From: Thermocatellispora tengchongensis
GTDB lineage: Bacteria; Actinomycetota; Actinomycetes; Streptosporangiales; Streptosporangiaceae
Reading direction: 5' to 3'
Assembly (NCBI RefSeq): GCF_014202315.1
Contig: NZ_JACHGN010000008.1
Coordinates: forward strand, 229,342 to 293,341
DNA length: 64,000 nucleotides
Position numbers and translations under genes: made by a program. Below, one piece after another: positions 8,766-17,360 of this stretch. The notes beneath the pieces were generated by a model. It made no database searches. It had not been told where the DNA came from and worked only from the letters and a program-made list of their open reading frames with translations. Position 1 is the first letter of the stretch, and each line of letters starts with the position of its first letter.

Positions 8766-9779
8766 ATGGCGATAGCGAGCATCAAGGAGGTCGCCCAGTT
8801 GGCCAGCGTGTCGGTCGGGACCGTCAGCAACGTGCTGAACCGTCCCGACATGGTCGCGCCGGCCACGCGGGAGCGGGTGCTCAACGCCATGAACGAGCTC
8901 GGTTTCGTCCGCAACGAGTCGGCCCGCGCCCTGCGCTCCGGCCGCACCCGCACCATGGGCCTGGTGGTCCTGGACGTCACCAACCCGTTCTTCACCGACG
9001 TCGCCAAGGGGGTGGAGGCCGCGGCCGACGCCAGCGGCATGATCATCACCTTGTGCAACAGCGACCAGGACGGCCCGCGTGAGCGCCGCTACCTGGACTA
9101 CCTGGAGGAGCAGCGCGTCCAGGGCATCCTGATCACCCCCGTGGCGGGCGAGACCCAGCGGCTGGAGCAGCTCATCGACCGGGGAACCCCCGTGGTGCTG
9201 CTCGACCACCGCGCGACCCGCCGCAACCGCTGCTCCGCCGCCGTGGACGACGTCCTCGGCGGCAGGATCGCCGTGGAGCACCTGCTCGACCAGGGCCACC
9301 GGCGGCTGGCCTTCGTCGGCGGCCCGATGACGATCAGCCAGGTCGCCGAGCGCCACAAGGGGGCCGAGGAGGCCGTGGCCGAGGCCGGCGGCGAGGCGAC
9401 CCTGGAACTCGTCGAGGTGCCCTCGCCCAGCTTCGCCTCCGGCAGGCACGCCGCCGACCGCTTCGCCGCCCTCCCCGCCGGCGAGCGCCCGACCGCGCTG
9501 TTCTGCGCCAACGACCTGCTCGCCCTGGGCCTGATGCAAGGGCTCCAGGCGCTCGGCCTGCGCATCCCCGGCGACGTGGCGCTCATCGGCTACGACGACA
9601 TCGCCTACGCCGCCGGCGCGGCGGTCCCCCTGTCCTCGGTCCGCCAGCCCCGCGAGGAACTGGGCCGCGTCGCCGCCGAACTGCTCCTGGAGGAGATCGA
9701 CGAGGGCGAACGCCACCGCCACCGACAGGTGCTCTTCGAACCGGAACTGGTCATCAGAGAGTCCAGCGTCCGCTCCTGA
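8766..9779 (+). CDS. LacI-family transcriptional regulator of the CUT2 importer operon
   Basis: A 337-residue repressor. The N-terminal helix-turn-helix reads IKEVAQLASVSVGTVSNVLNR, followed by the hinge region LRSGRTRTMGLVV and a periplasmic-binding-like effector domain. It is transcribed away from the importer operon, with about 240 bp of shared promoter region holding the TGAAACGTTTCA palindrome. Binding of an imported sugar or its derivative would release the repressor. It converges with the CHAT operon, whose last stop is 10 bases beyond this gene. Confidence 0.93.
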   Translation: MAIASIKEVAQLASVSVGTVSNVLNRPDMVAPATRERVLNAMNELGFVRNESARALRSGRTRTMGLVVLDVTNPFFTDVAKGVEAAADASGMIITLCNSDQDGPRERRYLDYLEEQRVQGILITPVAGETQRLEQLIDRGTPVVLLDHRATRRNRCSAAVDDVLGGRIAVEHLLDQGHRRLAFVGGPMTISQVAERHKGAEEAVAEAGGEATLELVEVPSPSFASGRHAADRFAALPAGERPTALFCANDLLALGLMQGLQALGLRIPGDVALIGYDDIAYAAGAAVPLSSVRQPREELGRVAAELLLEEIDEGERHRHRQVLFEPELVIRESSVRS

Positions 9780-9788
9780 GCCGCACGG

Positions 9789-10733
9789 CTACTGTGCCCG
9801 AGGCCCGGGTTCCACGGGGTGCTCGAACGGGAGGTTGCGCAGGTAGAAGTGGGCCAGGTCGTCCCACAGCGCCCGCTCTCGCGCGATCCGCTCGGGCACC
9901 GGCAGGCCCAGGTGCGTCAGCAACAGGTGCCGGTGCAGGTCGAAGGCCGCCTTGACCTGCTCTCCGTACGCGATGGCGGTGGCCAGCGCCGACCGATGGG
10001 CGAGCGCGGCCACCGCCCAGGAGAGCAGGCACAGTGCCGCGAGCGGCCACCCGTGCCCGGACAGCAGGAGGAGCACCGGCCAGAAGGTGCCGAACACCAT
10101 GGACAGGAACCGCAGCAGCAGGAACGCGTCGATCGCCGCCCGCGCGTCGTCCATGGCGGCGGTGGCCGTGTCGGGCAGGAGCGGCCTGAGCCTCGGCCAG
10201 ATCACGGCGGCGTCGATGCCGTAACGCTCGTGAGGGTAGATCTCGGCGGCCCGCAGGATGTTGCCGAGCCGGGTGGGCATCATGAGGTCGAGCCTGGTGC
10301 GGGGCGGGTACTGCTGCGCCATCAGCATCTGCAGGCCGTTCTGCTCGGCGAGCCGGCCCTGCTCGGCCGCGGTTCGCTCGGCCTGTGCGAGACGGTCCCA
10401 GCGGCGGCGGTGCCGGCCGGTCGCCAGCCGCCGCAGCCGCTCCAAGCCCAGGCGGCGCGGCCAGTATCCCTCCATGATCCGCAGCAGGGAGAACTGCAGG
10501 GCCGCGACCAGATAGGCCGCGGCGGCCACGAGGGCGACCAGGCCGCCCAGGACGAGGCCCTGGGTGATGCCGGGGGCCTTCTCCCAGGCGCTCACGGCGC
10601 TCGCGCCCCTGCCGCTGACCACGCCGGCCAGCAGGCCGCTCAGCACCGTGAAGAGCAGGAGCGGCAGGAACGCGCCGAGGATGAACGCGCGGTCGAAGAC
10701 CCGCTCCAGGCCCGTGACGGCCGAGTCGATCAT
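9789..10733 (-). CDS. Uncharacterised multi-pass membrane protein, last gene of the CHAT operon
   Basis: A 314-residue protein not assigned to a family. Hydrophobic segments are visible at about residues 17-38 and 55-80, and again at about 215-265. A basic, Arg-rich stretch with a long helical middle part (EGYWPRRLGLERLRRL onward) separates the two pairs and probably faces the cytoplasm. The ATG at 10731-10733 overlaps the stop of the preceding gene by 4 bases, so it is translated as part of the operon. As the only membrane protein in the set it could be the effector or a target of the protease; that is inference. Confidence 0.75.
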   Translation of the reverse strand: MIDSAVTGLERVFDRAFILGAFLPLLLFTVLSGLLAGVVSGRGASAVSAWEKAPGITQGLVLGGLVALVAAAAYLVAALQFSLLRIMEGYWPRRLGLERLRRLATGRHRRRWDRLAQAERTAAEQGRLAEQNGLQMLMAQQYPPRTRLDLMMPTRLGNILRAAEIYPHERYGIDAAVIWPRLRPLLPDTATAAMDDARAAIDAFLLLRFLSMVFGTFWPVLLLLSGHGWPLAALCLLSWAVAALAHRSALATAIAYGEQVKAAFDLHRHLLLTHLGLPVPERIARERALWDDLAHFYLRNLPFEHPVEPGPRAQ

Positions 10734-11839
10734 GAGCGCTGCCGTCTCATGAGGTCGCCGTGGCTGCAGCGGGGCGGGTCGTCCGGGTCGTAGTAGGCGA
10801 CTTCGACGCGCTCGTCGTGAACCGGGCAGACGAAGGCGAGCCGGCTCAGCGGGTCGCCCCCGAGCCGGTCCACGCCGCGCGTGGGCGTGCCGGCCAGGGC
10901 CAGCAGGATCTCCGTACGCAGCACTCCCACCGGCCCGCCGCCGTCCAGCAGCACCACGCCGAGCAGGCGCGGATCCCGCTCCAGCTCGGCGCGCGCGGCC
11001 TGGGCGATCTCCAGGACCGGCCGCTCGACCGGGAAGGCCGGCGGCGGCCGCAGGGGCAGGGCGGTCAGATCCCCGGCCGGGTCCAGGGCCATGGCGCCGT
11101 CGAGGTTCAGCAGGGCCGTCACCCGCTCGCCGTCCACGACGACCGCGAACTCGTGCTCGCCGGTGGCCAGGAGCCCGCGCAGGTCCTCGACCCGCTCGCG
11201 GGAGGCGACGACGTGGGCGGACGAGGACAGCCCCCGCCCAGAAGCCGGCCGGTCTGCCATGGGGTCTCCTTCGGTGCCGGTGACGGAGGCCGTGAAGAGC
11301 GCGAGCCGCCTGCCGAGTATGCGGTGCGCCAGGTGGGCGACGAGGCGGTGCCGCGTTTGGAGTGTCCCGGGCGGAGCCGCGAAGCAGGCCAGCGGATAGG
11401 GCGCGGCCCAGGCGGCGGCGGGGGGCCGGGGGTGGAAGTCCCAGACGGCGTTGTGCCCGCCGTCCACCCACCCGCTGACGGCGGGGCCGATCTCGCCGCC
11501 CGCTACGGGGACGAGATCGCGCTCCAGCCGTCCGTCCTCGAACCGAGCAGGCCCGGCGGGCTGCGCCTGCTCGGTCACCAGGGAGGGGAACACCGCGGCG
11601 CAGGGGGCCTCGCCGGCGCGTACCTCGTAGCGCGCCCACAGCAGCGCGGTCTCCTCGGGCAGGTGGAGCGCGACGCCCAGCGAGGCCAGCAGGAGCCGGG
11701 ACCCCCGCAACGGCTCGTGCCGGACGGGCCCGAAGGAGGCGCGCAGGCCCGTCCAGAAGGAGTTCTCGGCCTCGAAGGAGATGAGGGGCGCCCGCTCGGC
11801 CATCGGCAGCGGCGTGCCGTGCGTCTCCACCACGGTCAC
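10730..11839 (-). CDS. Uncharacterised protein with CBS-like repeats and C-terminal zinc knuckle, CHAT operon
   Basis: A 369-residue protein starting with GTG at 11839, in a GTGA overlap with the CHAT gene stop and with GAGGAG upstream. The N-terminal 190 residues are not recognised. Around residues 210-310 two segments (FAVVVDGERVTALLNL and LLGVVLLDGGGPVGVLRTE) resemble a degenerate CBS pair, which in other proteins binds adenine nucleotides. The C-terminus has a possible metal site, Cys338-x2-His341 and Cys358-x-His360. It could be a sensor or a cleavage substrate of the CHAT protease. The CBS call is by eye only. Confidence 0.7.
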   Translation of the reverse strand: MTVVETHGTPLPMAERAPLISFEAENSFWTGLRASFGPVRHEPLRGSRLLLASLGVALHLPEETALLWARYEVRAGEAPCAAVFPSLVTEQAQPAGPARFEDGRLERDLVPVAGGEIGPAVSGWVDGGHNAVWDFHPRPPAAAWAAPYPLACFAAPPGTLQTRHRLVAHLAHRILGRRLALFTASVTGTEGDPMADRPASGRGLSSSAHVVASRERVEDLRGLLATGEHEFAVVVDGERVTALLNLDGAMALDPAGDLTALPLRPPPAFPVERPVLEIAQAARAELERDPRLLGVVLLDGGGPVGVLRTEILLALAGTPTRGVDRLGGDPLSRLAFVCPVHDERVEVAYYDPDDPPRCSHGDLMRRQRS

Positions 11840-14079
11840 GGCGACTCCTCAAGCGCCGCGCCGAGTGTCACGAAGGCCGCCCAGTCGGCGGGATGCCCGA
11901 ACCGTGCCGTGCCGAGCAAACTCCGTTGCGCGCCGGCGACCGCGTCCTCCACGGGGAGCCCGGTGGCGAGCGCGGCGTAGAAGGCCCGGTTGAAGGCCGC
12001 GCCCGCCTCGTCCTGGATGGGCCACCAGGTGGCCACCACCGTCTTGGCGCCCGCGCTGAGAAAGGCGGCGGCCAGACCCTCGCTCTCTCCTCCCGGATGC
12101 CGCAGGGCGGCCGCGGTACGGCAGCCGCTGAGGTTGACCACGGTGGCCTGCGACCGCAGCGCGGCGATCTCGAAGGCGAAGGCGGGGCGGTCGGCGAGCA
12201 GGACCCGGGCGAGCAGCGGTCGTGCGCCCTCGAAGGCCGCGTGCCCGCCGATGTGCAGGATCGGCGCCCTCATGGCCGTCTTCAGCACCTCGGTGGTGGC
12301 CCGCTCCTCGGCGTACACCTCGGTGCCGGGAAAGGCGTCGGCGATGGCGGCGACCTCGGCGGGCAGCGCGTCCAGGACGTCCATGGTCTCGTACACCGGG
12401 TCGGAGACGGCCAGGGCCACGGGAGCGGCGGCGGGGGAGCCGGCCGTGCCCGTCGCCAGATACTCCAAGGACGGCAGATAGCCCACGTCGAGCCGGGCGA
12501 GCAGCGGCACGCCGTCCGTGGCGGCCGCGTGCACGGGCACGCTCGCCAGCGGCTCGGGCAGGACCAGGTACAGGCGGCGCAGCGCGGGGAGCCGGTCGGC
12601 GAGCGGCGCCAGCAGCTCGGCGCCCAGGCGGTCGAGCGCCCGGCAGGGCTGACGGGCTTCGAGCTCCCGATGCACACCCAGGGCCAGCAGGGCCGCCTCT
12701 CGGTAGGTGATGGCCGTCGGCAGGAGCACGGACTCTCCCGCGCTCAGCGCGGCGATCCACAGCCGGTCGTCGGCGGCCCGGAACACCTCGGCGGCCATGA
12801 CGCCGGCGGGGAGCCGGCCGGCCGGCAGGGACGCGAGCTCGGCGGCGGGCCGGACGCCGCCGGCAGGGACGCCGGGGGTGAGGATCTGGCGCGCGTCCGT
12901 CAGGGCAGCGGCCTGCCGGGAGATCGCGTCCAGCCGGTCATGACGGTGTGAGACGGCGGCCTTGGTGGCCTCGACGGCCAGGGCCCGGAGCGAGGAGGCC
13001 ATCCGGCCGTCGCGGTCGTCACGTTCGTCCCGGCCGTCCCGGTCGTCCGGGGCGTCGCCCTCGTCGCCGGCGGACTGCCCGCCGTGGGGGAGCAGCGCGC
13101 CGGGGCGTACCGACTTGGCCAGCGCCAGTATCCCCGGCACGAGGTCGCCGCGGCGCAGGCGCATCGCCTGGGCCAGCGCGGCGGTGAACGTCACGTCGAG
13201 CTGCCGCCGGTCGGACACCCTGAAGGAGAGCGTCGCGTGCCGCCGGACGGTGCGGGCCGCGGAGACGGCGGCGGCGAGCAGGGCGTCCATCGCGGCCTCC
13301 TCCTCGCGGCGGGCGAGCATGAGGCGGCCGCGCAGGTAGTGGCCGATGGCGAGGTTGAAGCCCGCGGCGTCCTCGTCCGCGCCGGCCCGGTAGTCCTCCA
13401 GGTGCGCGGCGGCCCCGGTCAGGTCTCCCGTCTCGATGAGGCAGGCGATCCTCTCGCTCAGCCAGGCGTCCTTCACCGCCGGGTTCGCCTCGTCCTCCAG
13501 GCGCAGGCCCGCCATGCGGTCCAGCTCCAGCAGGGCTTCCTCGTACTGGCCCGCGGCGCGGAACGCCACCGCCCGCTGATGGCGGATCACCCGCAGCCCC
13601 GAGACGTCCTGCGCGCGCGACAGAAGCTCCTCGGCCCGGTCGTAGGCCGTCAGCGCGTCGTAGTCGAGCCCGTGGTCGCGCAGCGTGGTGCCCACCTCCA
13701 GGAGGCAGCGTCCGGCCTGGCGCGCGTTGCCCAGACGCGTGAAGACCTCGACGGCCTCGGCCAGGATCTGCCAGCGCTCCTCCACCGAAGCCCGCAGCCG
13801 CAGCGCCTGGGCGAGGCTGAGCAGGCTGGTGCCGAGGAGCAGCGTGTCACCGTGGGGCCGCAGCAGCTCGACGCTCCGTCTCAGGCCGGCGGCGAGCGTC
13901 TCCGGGGAGAGCCCTCCGGCCGCGACGAACGCCGACAGGAAGTCCACCGGCAGGAGGACGACGTCGTTGTACAGGCTGTAGCCCTCGGAGACGTGCGGTC
14001 GCAGGACGATCGCGGCCAGTGACGCGTCGATCCCCAGCCGCCGCGCCTCCTCCTGGATGGCCTCGCGATCGGCCGTCAC
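11836..14079 (-). CDS. TPR-CHAT caspase-like cysteine protease
   Basis: A 747-residue protein of the clan CD CHAT (caspase HetF associated with TPR) group. Residues about 40-300 are helical repeats of TPR type (for example AGRCLLEVGTTLRDHGLDYDALTAY). A highly charged Asp/Arg linker sits at about 339-360, and the CHAT protease domain fills about 470-747. The catalytic dyad is visible as His613 in HIGGHA and Cys653 in NLSGCRTA, so the enzyme looks active. The GTG at 14079 overlaps the upstream stop (GTGA) and is preceded by GAGGAGGGGAC. CHAT proteases are known from anti-phage and cell-death systems such as Craspase and gasdermin loci; here the partners differ. Confidence 0.88.
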   Translation of the reverse strand: MTADREAIQEEARRLGIDASLAAIVLRPHVSEGYSLYNDVVLLPVDFLSAFVAAGGLSPETLAAGLRRSVELLRPHGDTLLLGTSLLSLAQALRLRASVEERWQILAEAVEVFTRLGNARQAGRCLLEVGTTLRDHGLDYDALTAYDRAEELLSRAQDVSGLRVIRHQRAVAFRAAGQYEEALLELDRMAGLRLEDEANPAVKDAWLSERIACLIETGDLTGAAAHLEDYRAGADEDAAGFNLAIGHYLRGRLMLARREEEAAMDALLAAAVSAARTVRRHATLSFRVSDRRQLDVTFTAALAQAMRLRRGDLVPGILALAKSVRPGALLPHGGQSAGDEGDAPDDRDGRDERDDRDGRMASSLRALAVEATKAAVSHRHDRLDAISRQAAALTDARQILTPGVPAGGVRPAAELASLPAGRLPAGVMAAEVFRAADDRLWIAALSAGESVLLPTAITYREAALLALGVHRELEARQPCRALDRLGAELLAPLADRLPALRRLYLVLPEPLASVPVHAAATDGVPLLARLDVGYLPSLEYLATGTAGSPAAAPVALAVSDPVYETMDVLDALPAEVAAIADAFPGTEVYAEERATTEVLKTAMRAPILHIGGHAAFEGARPLLARVLLADRPAFAFEIAALRSQATVVNLSGCRTAAALRHPGGESEGLAAAFLSAGAKTVVATWWPIQDEAGAAFNRAFYAALATGLPVEDAVAGAQRSLLGTARFGHPADWAAFVTLGAALEESP

Positions 14080-15185
14080 GTCCCCTCCTCGCGTGTGATC
14101 GCGGCGATCAGGTCCTGTACGAGAGGGTGCCCGGGGTCCAGTGCCATCGCGTTCCGCAGCGCCGCCGTCATCTCCTCCACGTCGCCCAGGGACAGCAGTG
14201 CCACGGCGAGCACGGCGTGCGCGGTCGCGTCGTCCGCGGCCAGCCGTGCCGCCCGCCGCGCCGCGTTCGCCGCCCGGTCGGGCCGTTCCCCGGCCAGGTG
14301 CGCCTTGGCGAGCTCCGTCCAGCAGCGGGCGTCGCCGGGGTCGATGGTGACGGCCGCGGTCAGCGCCGTCACCGCGTGCGCCACGTTCGCGCGGGCGCCT
14401 GCCCCGTCCGCGGACCCCAGGCGCGACAGGTGCGCGACCCCGTAGAGCATCCAGCCCTCGGCTACCCGCGGCGCCCAGGCCAGGACGGGCAGCAGGAGCG
14501 CGGGCACCCGCTCCTCGTGCCCGCCGATGTAGGCGTCCACCGCCTGCCGGTAGCGGGTCTCGGCGTCCTGTGGCCGCAGCGGCGCGTCGGCGTACGTCGC
14601 CGCCTGATGGGCGGCGACCATGCCGAACAGTCCGTCCGGCTCGCGCTCGCGCATCGCGTCGAGCGCCGGCGCGACCGCGGACGGCGGGGCGCCGCCCGCC
14701 CGCGCGTTGCACACCAGCGTGACCATCGCCAGGCCGAGATCGGCGTCGGCGCGGTACATGCGGCAGAGCCGGGAGACGGCGAGATCCAGCCGGCCCAGAC
14801 GCTCGTAGACCTCGACGAGGAGCGGCCCGGCCGTCCGGTGTGCCGGCACGAGCAGGCACGCGAGCGCCAGATCCGCCTGCGCCGCCGCGAGATCGCCGGC
14901 CGCGAGGTGCAGCCCGGCCCGCCGGCAGTGCAGCTCCGCGAGGTAGCCGTCGAAGTCGAACGCCCGGCGGCCGGAGAGCTCCCCCATCCCGAGCAGCGCG
15001 GCGCGCCGTGCCCGCCGCGCTTCGGCGATCGCGTCGTCCAGGAGGGCGCGGGCGCGCGCGGCCGGGCCCCGCCGCATGCGGTCGCCGATCGCGGCCAGGG
15101 TCTTGTCGGCTTCGATGGCGAAGCCCTCGGGCGGGAGGCCGGCGCCGTCCAGCAGCCGGAACAGATCGTCAAGTGTCCGCGGCAT
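14076..15185 (-). CDS. TPR-repeat protein, first gene of the CHAT operon
   Basis: A 369-residue soluble protein made largely of paired helices. The C-terminal 120 residues show clear tetratricopeptide pattern (HAVTALTAAVTIDPGDARCW, then AGERPDRAANAARRAA, then GDVEEMTAALRNAMALDPGHP). No catalytic motif is seen. It starts with ATG at 15185, opens the four-gene operon, and is coupled to the CHAT gene by a GTGA overlap. In known TPR-CHAT systems TPR partners regulate or present the protease, so a sensor or adaptor role is plausible. Confidence 0.82.
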   Translation of the reverse strand: MPRTLDDLFRLLDGAGLPPEGFAIEADKTLAAIGDRMRRGPAARARALLDDAIAEARRARRAALLGMGELSGRRAFDFDGYLAELHCRRAGLHLAAGDLAAAQADLALACLLVPAHRTAGPLLVEVYERLGRLDLAVSRLCRMYRADADLGLAMVTLVCNARAGGAPPSAVAPALDAMREREPDGLFGMVAAHQAATYADAPLRPQDAETRYRQAVDAYIGGHEERVPALLLPVLAWAPRVAEGWMLYGVAHLSRLGSADGAGARANVAHAVTALTAAVTIDPGDARCWTELAKAHLAGERPDRAANAARRAARLAADDATAHAVLAVALLSLGDVEEMTAALRNAMALDPGHPLVQDLIAAITREEGT

Positions 15186-15274
15186 GACACCGCTCTCGCC
15201 GTCGGCGGCCCGCCACAGCCGGTGAAAGGTCCATCACCCGATCATCGCGCGGCGGCGAGCGGCCGTCGAGCGAA

Positions 15275-16525
15275 TCACTCCGGCGTCATCCGGGTCTCGA
15301 TCAGGCGCCAGATGGCGAGCTGGACCAGGGCCAGGATGAGGGCGAAGGGCATCAGGGTCCATACGCCGACGCCCTCGGCGACGGCACCGGCCAGCCAGGG
15401 GAGTGCGGCGCCGCCGATGACCGACACGCCGTTCAGCACGCCGATGGCCGTGGGGACCAGCCGGGCCGAGGTCAGGCGGGGGACCACGGCCATCGCGGTG
15501 GGGAAGATCGGGCCGAGGAAGAAGCCGAGCAGGACGAAGCCCGCGCCGGCCACCGCGCCGCCGGGGGCGGCCCAGATCAGGGCGGAGGCGGCCGTCACGC
15601 CCGCCAGGCAGGCGTAGGTCATGCCGGTCGCGGTCAGTCCGAGGCGGGTGGCGACCGGGCTGATCAGGAAGCGGCCCGCGGTGAGGCCCAGCCAGTAGCC
15701 GCTGACGATGTAGCCCGCCACCAGGTCGGGCTCCTCGTGCTCGGTCACCAGGAAGCTGAACCCCCAGTTGCCCACGCCGACCTCCAGTCCGACGTAGACC
15801 GACAGGAACACCGAGGCCAGCAGGACGGCGGGCGCGCGCAGGACGGTGGTCAGCAGGCCGGTGCGCTCCAGCTCGGCGGCGGGGGCGCCGCCGTCGCCGC
15901 GCGGCACCGCCACGGGCACCGCGTCCTGGTCGCCGGGCGGGGCTGCCTGGGCGGTGTCCCCCGGCGGGTCGTGCCGGGGGTAGACCAGCAGGAACCCGAT
16001 CGTCAGCGGCACGCACGCCAGCGCGAGCACCAGCCACACGGCCGTCCACGGCAGGGCGGTCAGCATCCAGGCGGCCAGCAGCGGGCCGAGCAGGGCGCCG
16101 ACGCCGAAGAAGGCGTGCAGCCGGTTGAGCAGGGTGGTGGCCGAGGGCAGCTTGGCCAGGTAGGCGTTGAGCACCGATTCGAGCAGGCCGCCGCCGTAGC
16201 CGGCCACGATCTGGACGGCCAGCAGCGCCCAGAACGGCGGGCGCGTGGCCGTGTACAGCGCCGCCGCGATGAACGCCCCGCCGCCCACGGCCAGCGTGAG
16301 CCGCGGGCCGTGGCGTTCGATCAGCCCGCCGGCAGTGGCCCCGGAGAGCATGAACCCGGCGGAGAAGGTGAAGAAGGTGATCCCGATCGTGGCCATGTCC
16401 ACGCCGTAGTCGCCGATCTGCGCCGGCAGCAGGACCCCGCCCACTCCGGCGCTGACTCCGATGAGCACGAAGGCGGTGTACGCGAGGACCACAGGCGCCC
16501 GGAACGGGACGCGCGCGACAGTCAT
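15275..16525 (-). CDS. Major facilitator superfamily transporter
   Basis: A membrane transporter of 416 residues with about 12 hydrophobic segments and a short central loop (about residues 190-215, rich in Pro/Asp). The ATG at 16525 is preferred over an upstream in-frame GTG at 16543 because TCTGGGGGTCGG sits just before it. The family pattern (TIGITFFTFSAGFMLSGATAGGLIERHGPR) resembles sugar- or FucP/YbjJ-like MFS proteins, but the cargo is unknown. Its stop lies 89 bp before the TPR gene of the CHAT operon on the same strand; whether they share a transcript is unclear. Confidence 0.9.
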   Translation of the reverse strand: MTVARVPFRAPVVLAYTAFVLIGVSAGVGGVLLPAQIGDYGVDMATIGITFFTFSAGFMLSGATAGGLIERHGPRLTLAVGGGAFIAAALYTATRPPFWALLAVQIVAGYGGGLLESVLNAYLAKLPSATTLLNRLHAFFGVGALLGPLLAAWMLTALPWTAVWLVLALACVPLTIGFLLVYPRHDPPGDTAQAAPPGDQDAVPVAVPRGDGGAPAAELERTGLLTTVLRAPAVLLASVFLSVYVGLEVGVGNWGFSFLVTEHEEPDLVAGYIVSGYWLGLTAGRFLISPVATRLGLTATGMTYACLAGVTAASALIWAAPGGAVAGAGFVLLGFFLGPIFPTAMAVVPRLTSARLVPTAIGVLNGVSVIGGAALPWLAGAVAEGVGVWTLMPFALILALVQLAIWRLIETRMTPE

Positions 16526-16663
16526 CCGACCCCCAGACGGCACCGGGACCGACCCCCGCGTGACCGCGGCGCGATCACGTCCTGGCCGGTGGCCGGTCGT
16601 CCAGGTTGCGACAAGCAGGAAACGCGATGATCCTAGGTCACCGTGCCGCGCCGGGACCAGGGG

Positions 16664-17272
16664 TCATCGGCGGCGCCGGGCCCGCATGACGGTGTCGCGG
16701 GTGTGCTGGGTGCCCGGCGGGGCGGGCGAGACGCGGGGCCGGGTCTCGTCCACCTCGATCGTCCAGCCGTCGCCGAGCAGCATGGCGATCTCGTGCGGCT
16801 CGTAGAAGGCGTGCGGGTCGAAGCCGTGGCCGTGCCCGTGGTCCGCGGGCACCTCGGCGAGGTCGTGGCTCGCGACGAGCAGGGTCCCGCCCGGGGCCAC
16901 CGTGTCCAGCAGGCGGCGCAGGGCGGCGTGGCCGTCCTGGCGGAGCAGCGGGAAGTAGTGGGCCGACACCAGGTCGTACGGCCCCGCCGGCGGCGCCTCG
17001 GCGGTCAGGTCGGCCTGCGCCCACTCCACCTCCAGGCCCAGGCTCGCCGCCCGCGCGGCGGCGCGTTCCAGCGCGACCCGCGACACGTCCACCCCGGTGA
17101 CCCGCCATCCCTGCCGGGCCAGCCAGATGGCGTCGCCGCCCTCGCCGCACCCCAGGTCCAGGGCGCGCCCCGGCGGCATCCCGGTCACCTCGACGACGAG
17201 CACCCCGTTCGGCTCGCCGCTCCACACCTGCTCGGTGCCGCTGTACTTCTCATCCCAGAACCGCGCGTCCAT
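16664..17272 (-). CDS. Class I SAM-dependent methyltransferase (TehB-like)
   Basis: A 202-residue Rossmann-fold methyltransferase. Motif I is RALDLGCGEGGDAIWLA, followed by the acidic end of strand 2 (VTGVDVS) and motif IV-like QADLTAEAPP. The His-rich HGHGHGFDPHAFYEPHEI segment is common in actinobacterial members. The start is placed at ATG 17272 (MDARFWDEKY), with GGGAGG about 12 bases upstream; a longer in-frame extension to 17359 lacks family similarity. The acceptor substrate is unknown. Confidence 0.87.
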   Translation of the reverse strand: MDARFWDEKYSGTEQVWSGEPNGVLVVEVTGMPPGRALDLGCGEGGDAIWLARQGWRVTGVDVSRVALERAAARAASLGLEVEWAQADLTAEAPPAGPYDLVSAHYFPLLRQDGHAALRRLLDTVAPGGTLLVASHDLAEVPADHGHGHGFDPHAFYEPHEIAMLLGDGWTIEVDETRPRVSPAPPGTQHTRDTVMRARRRR

Positions 17273-17360
17273 TCCGTTCCGGCCTCCCGTCGGGTCGTGT
17301 GCGCGCCCATGGTGGCCCCTGAGATGCCGGACCGCCAAACGGTGTTGCGGGAACGGCAAA

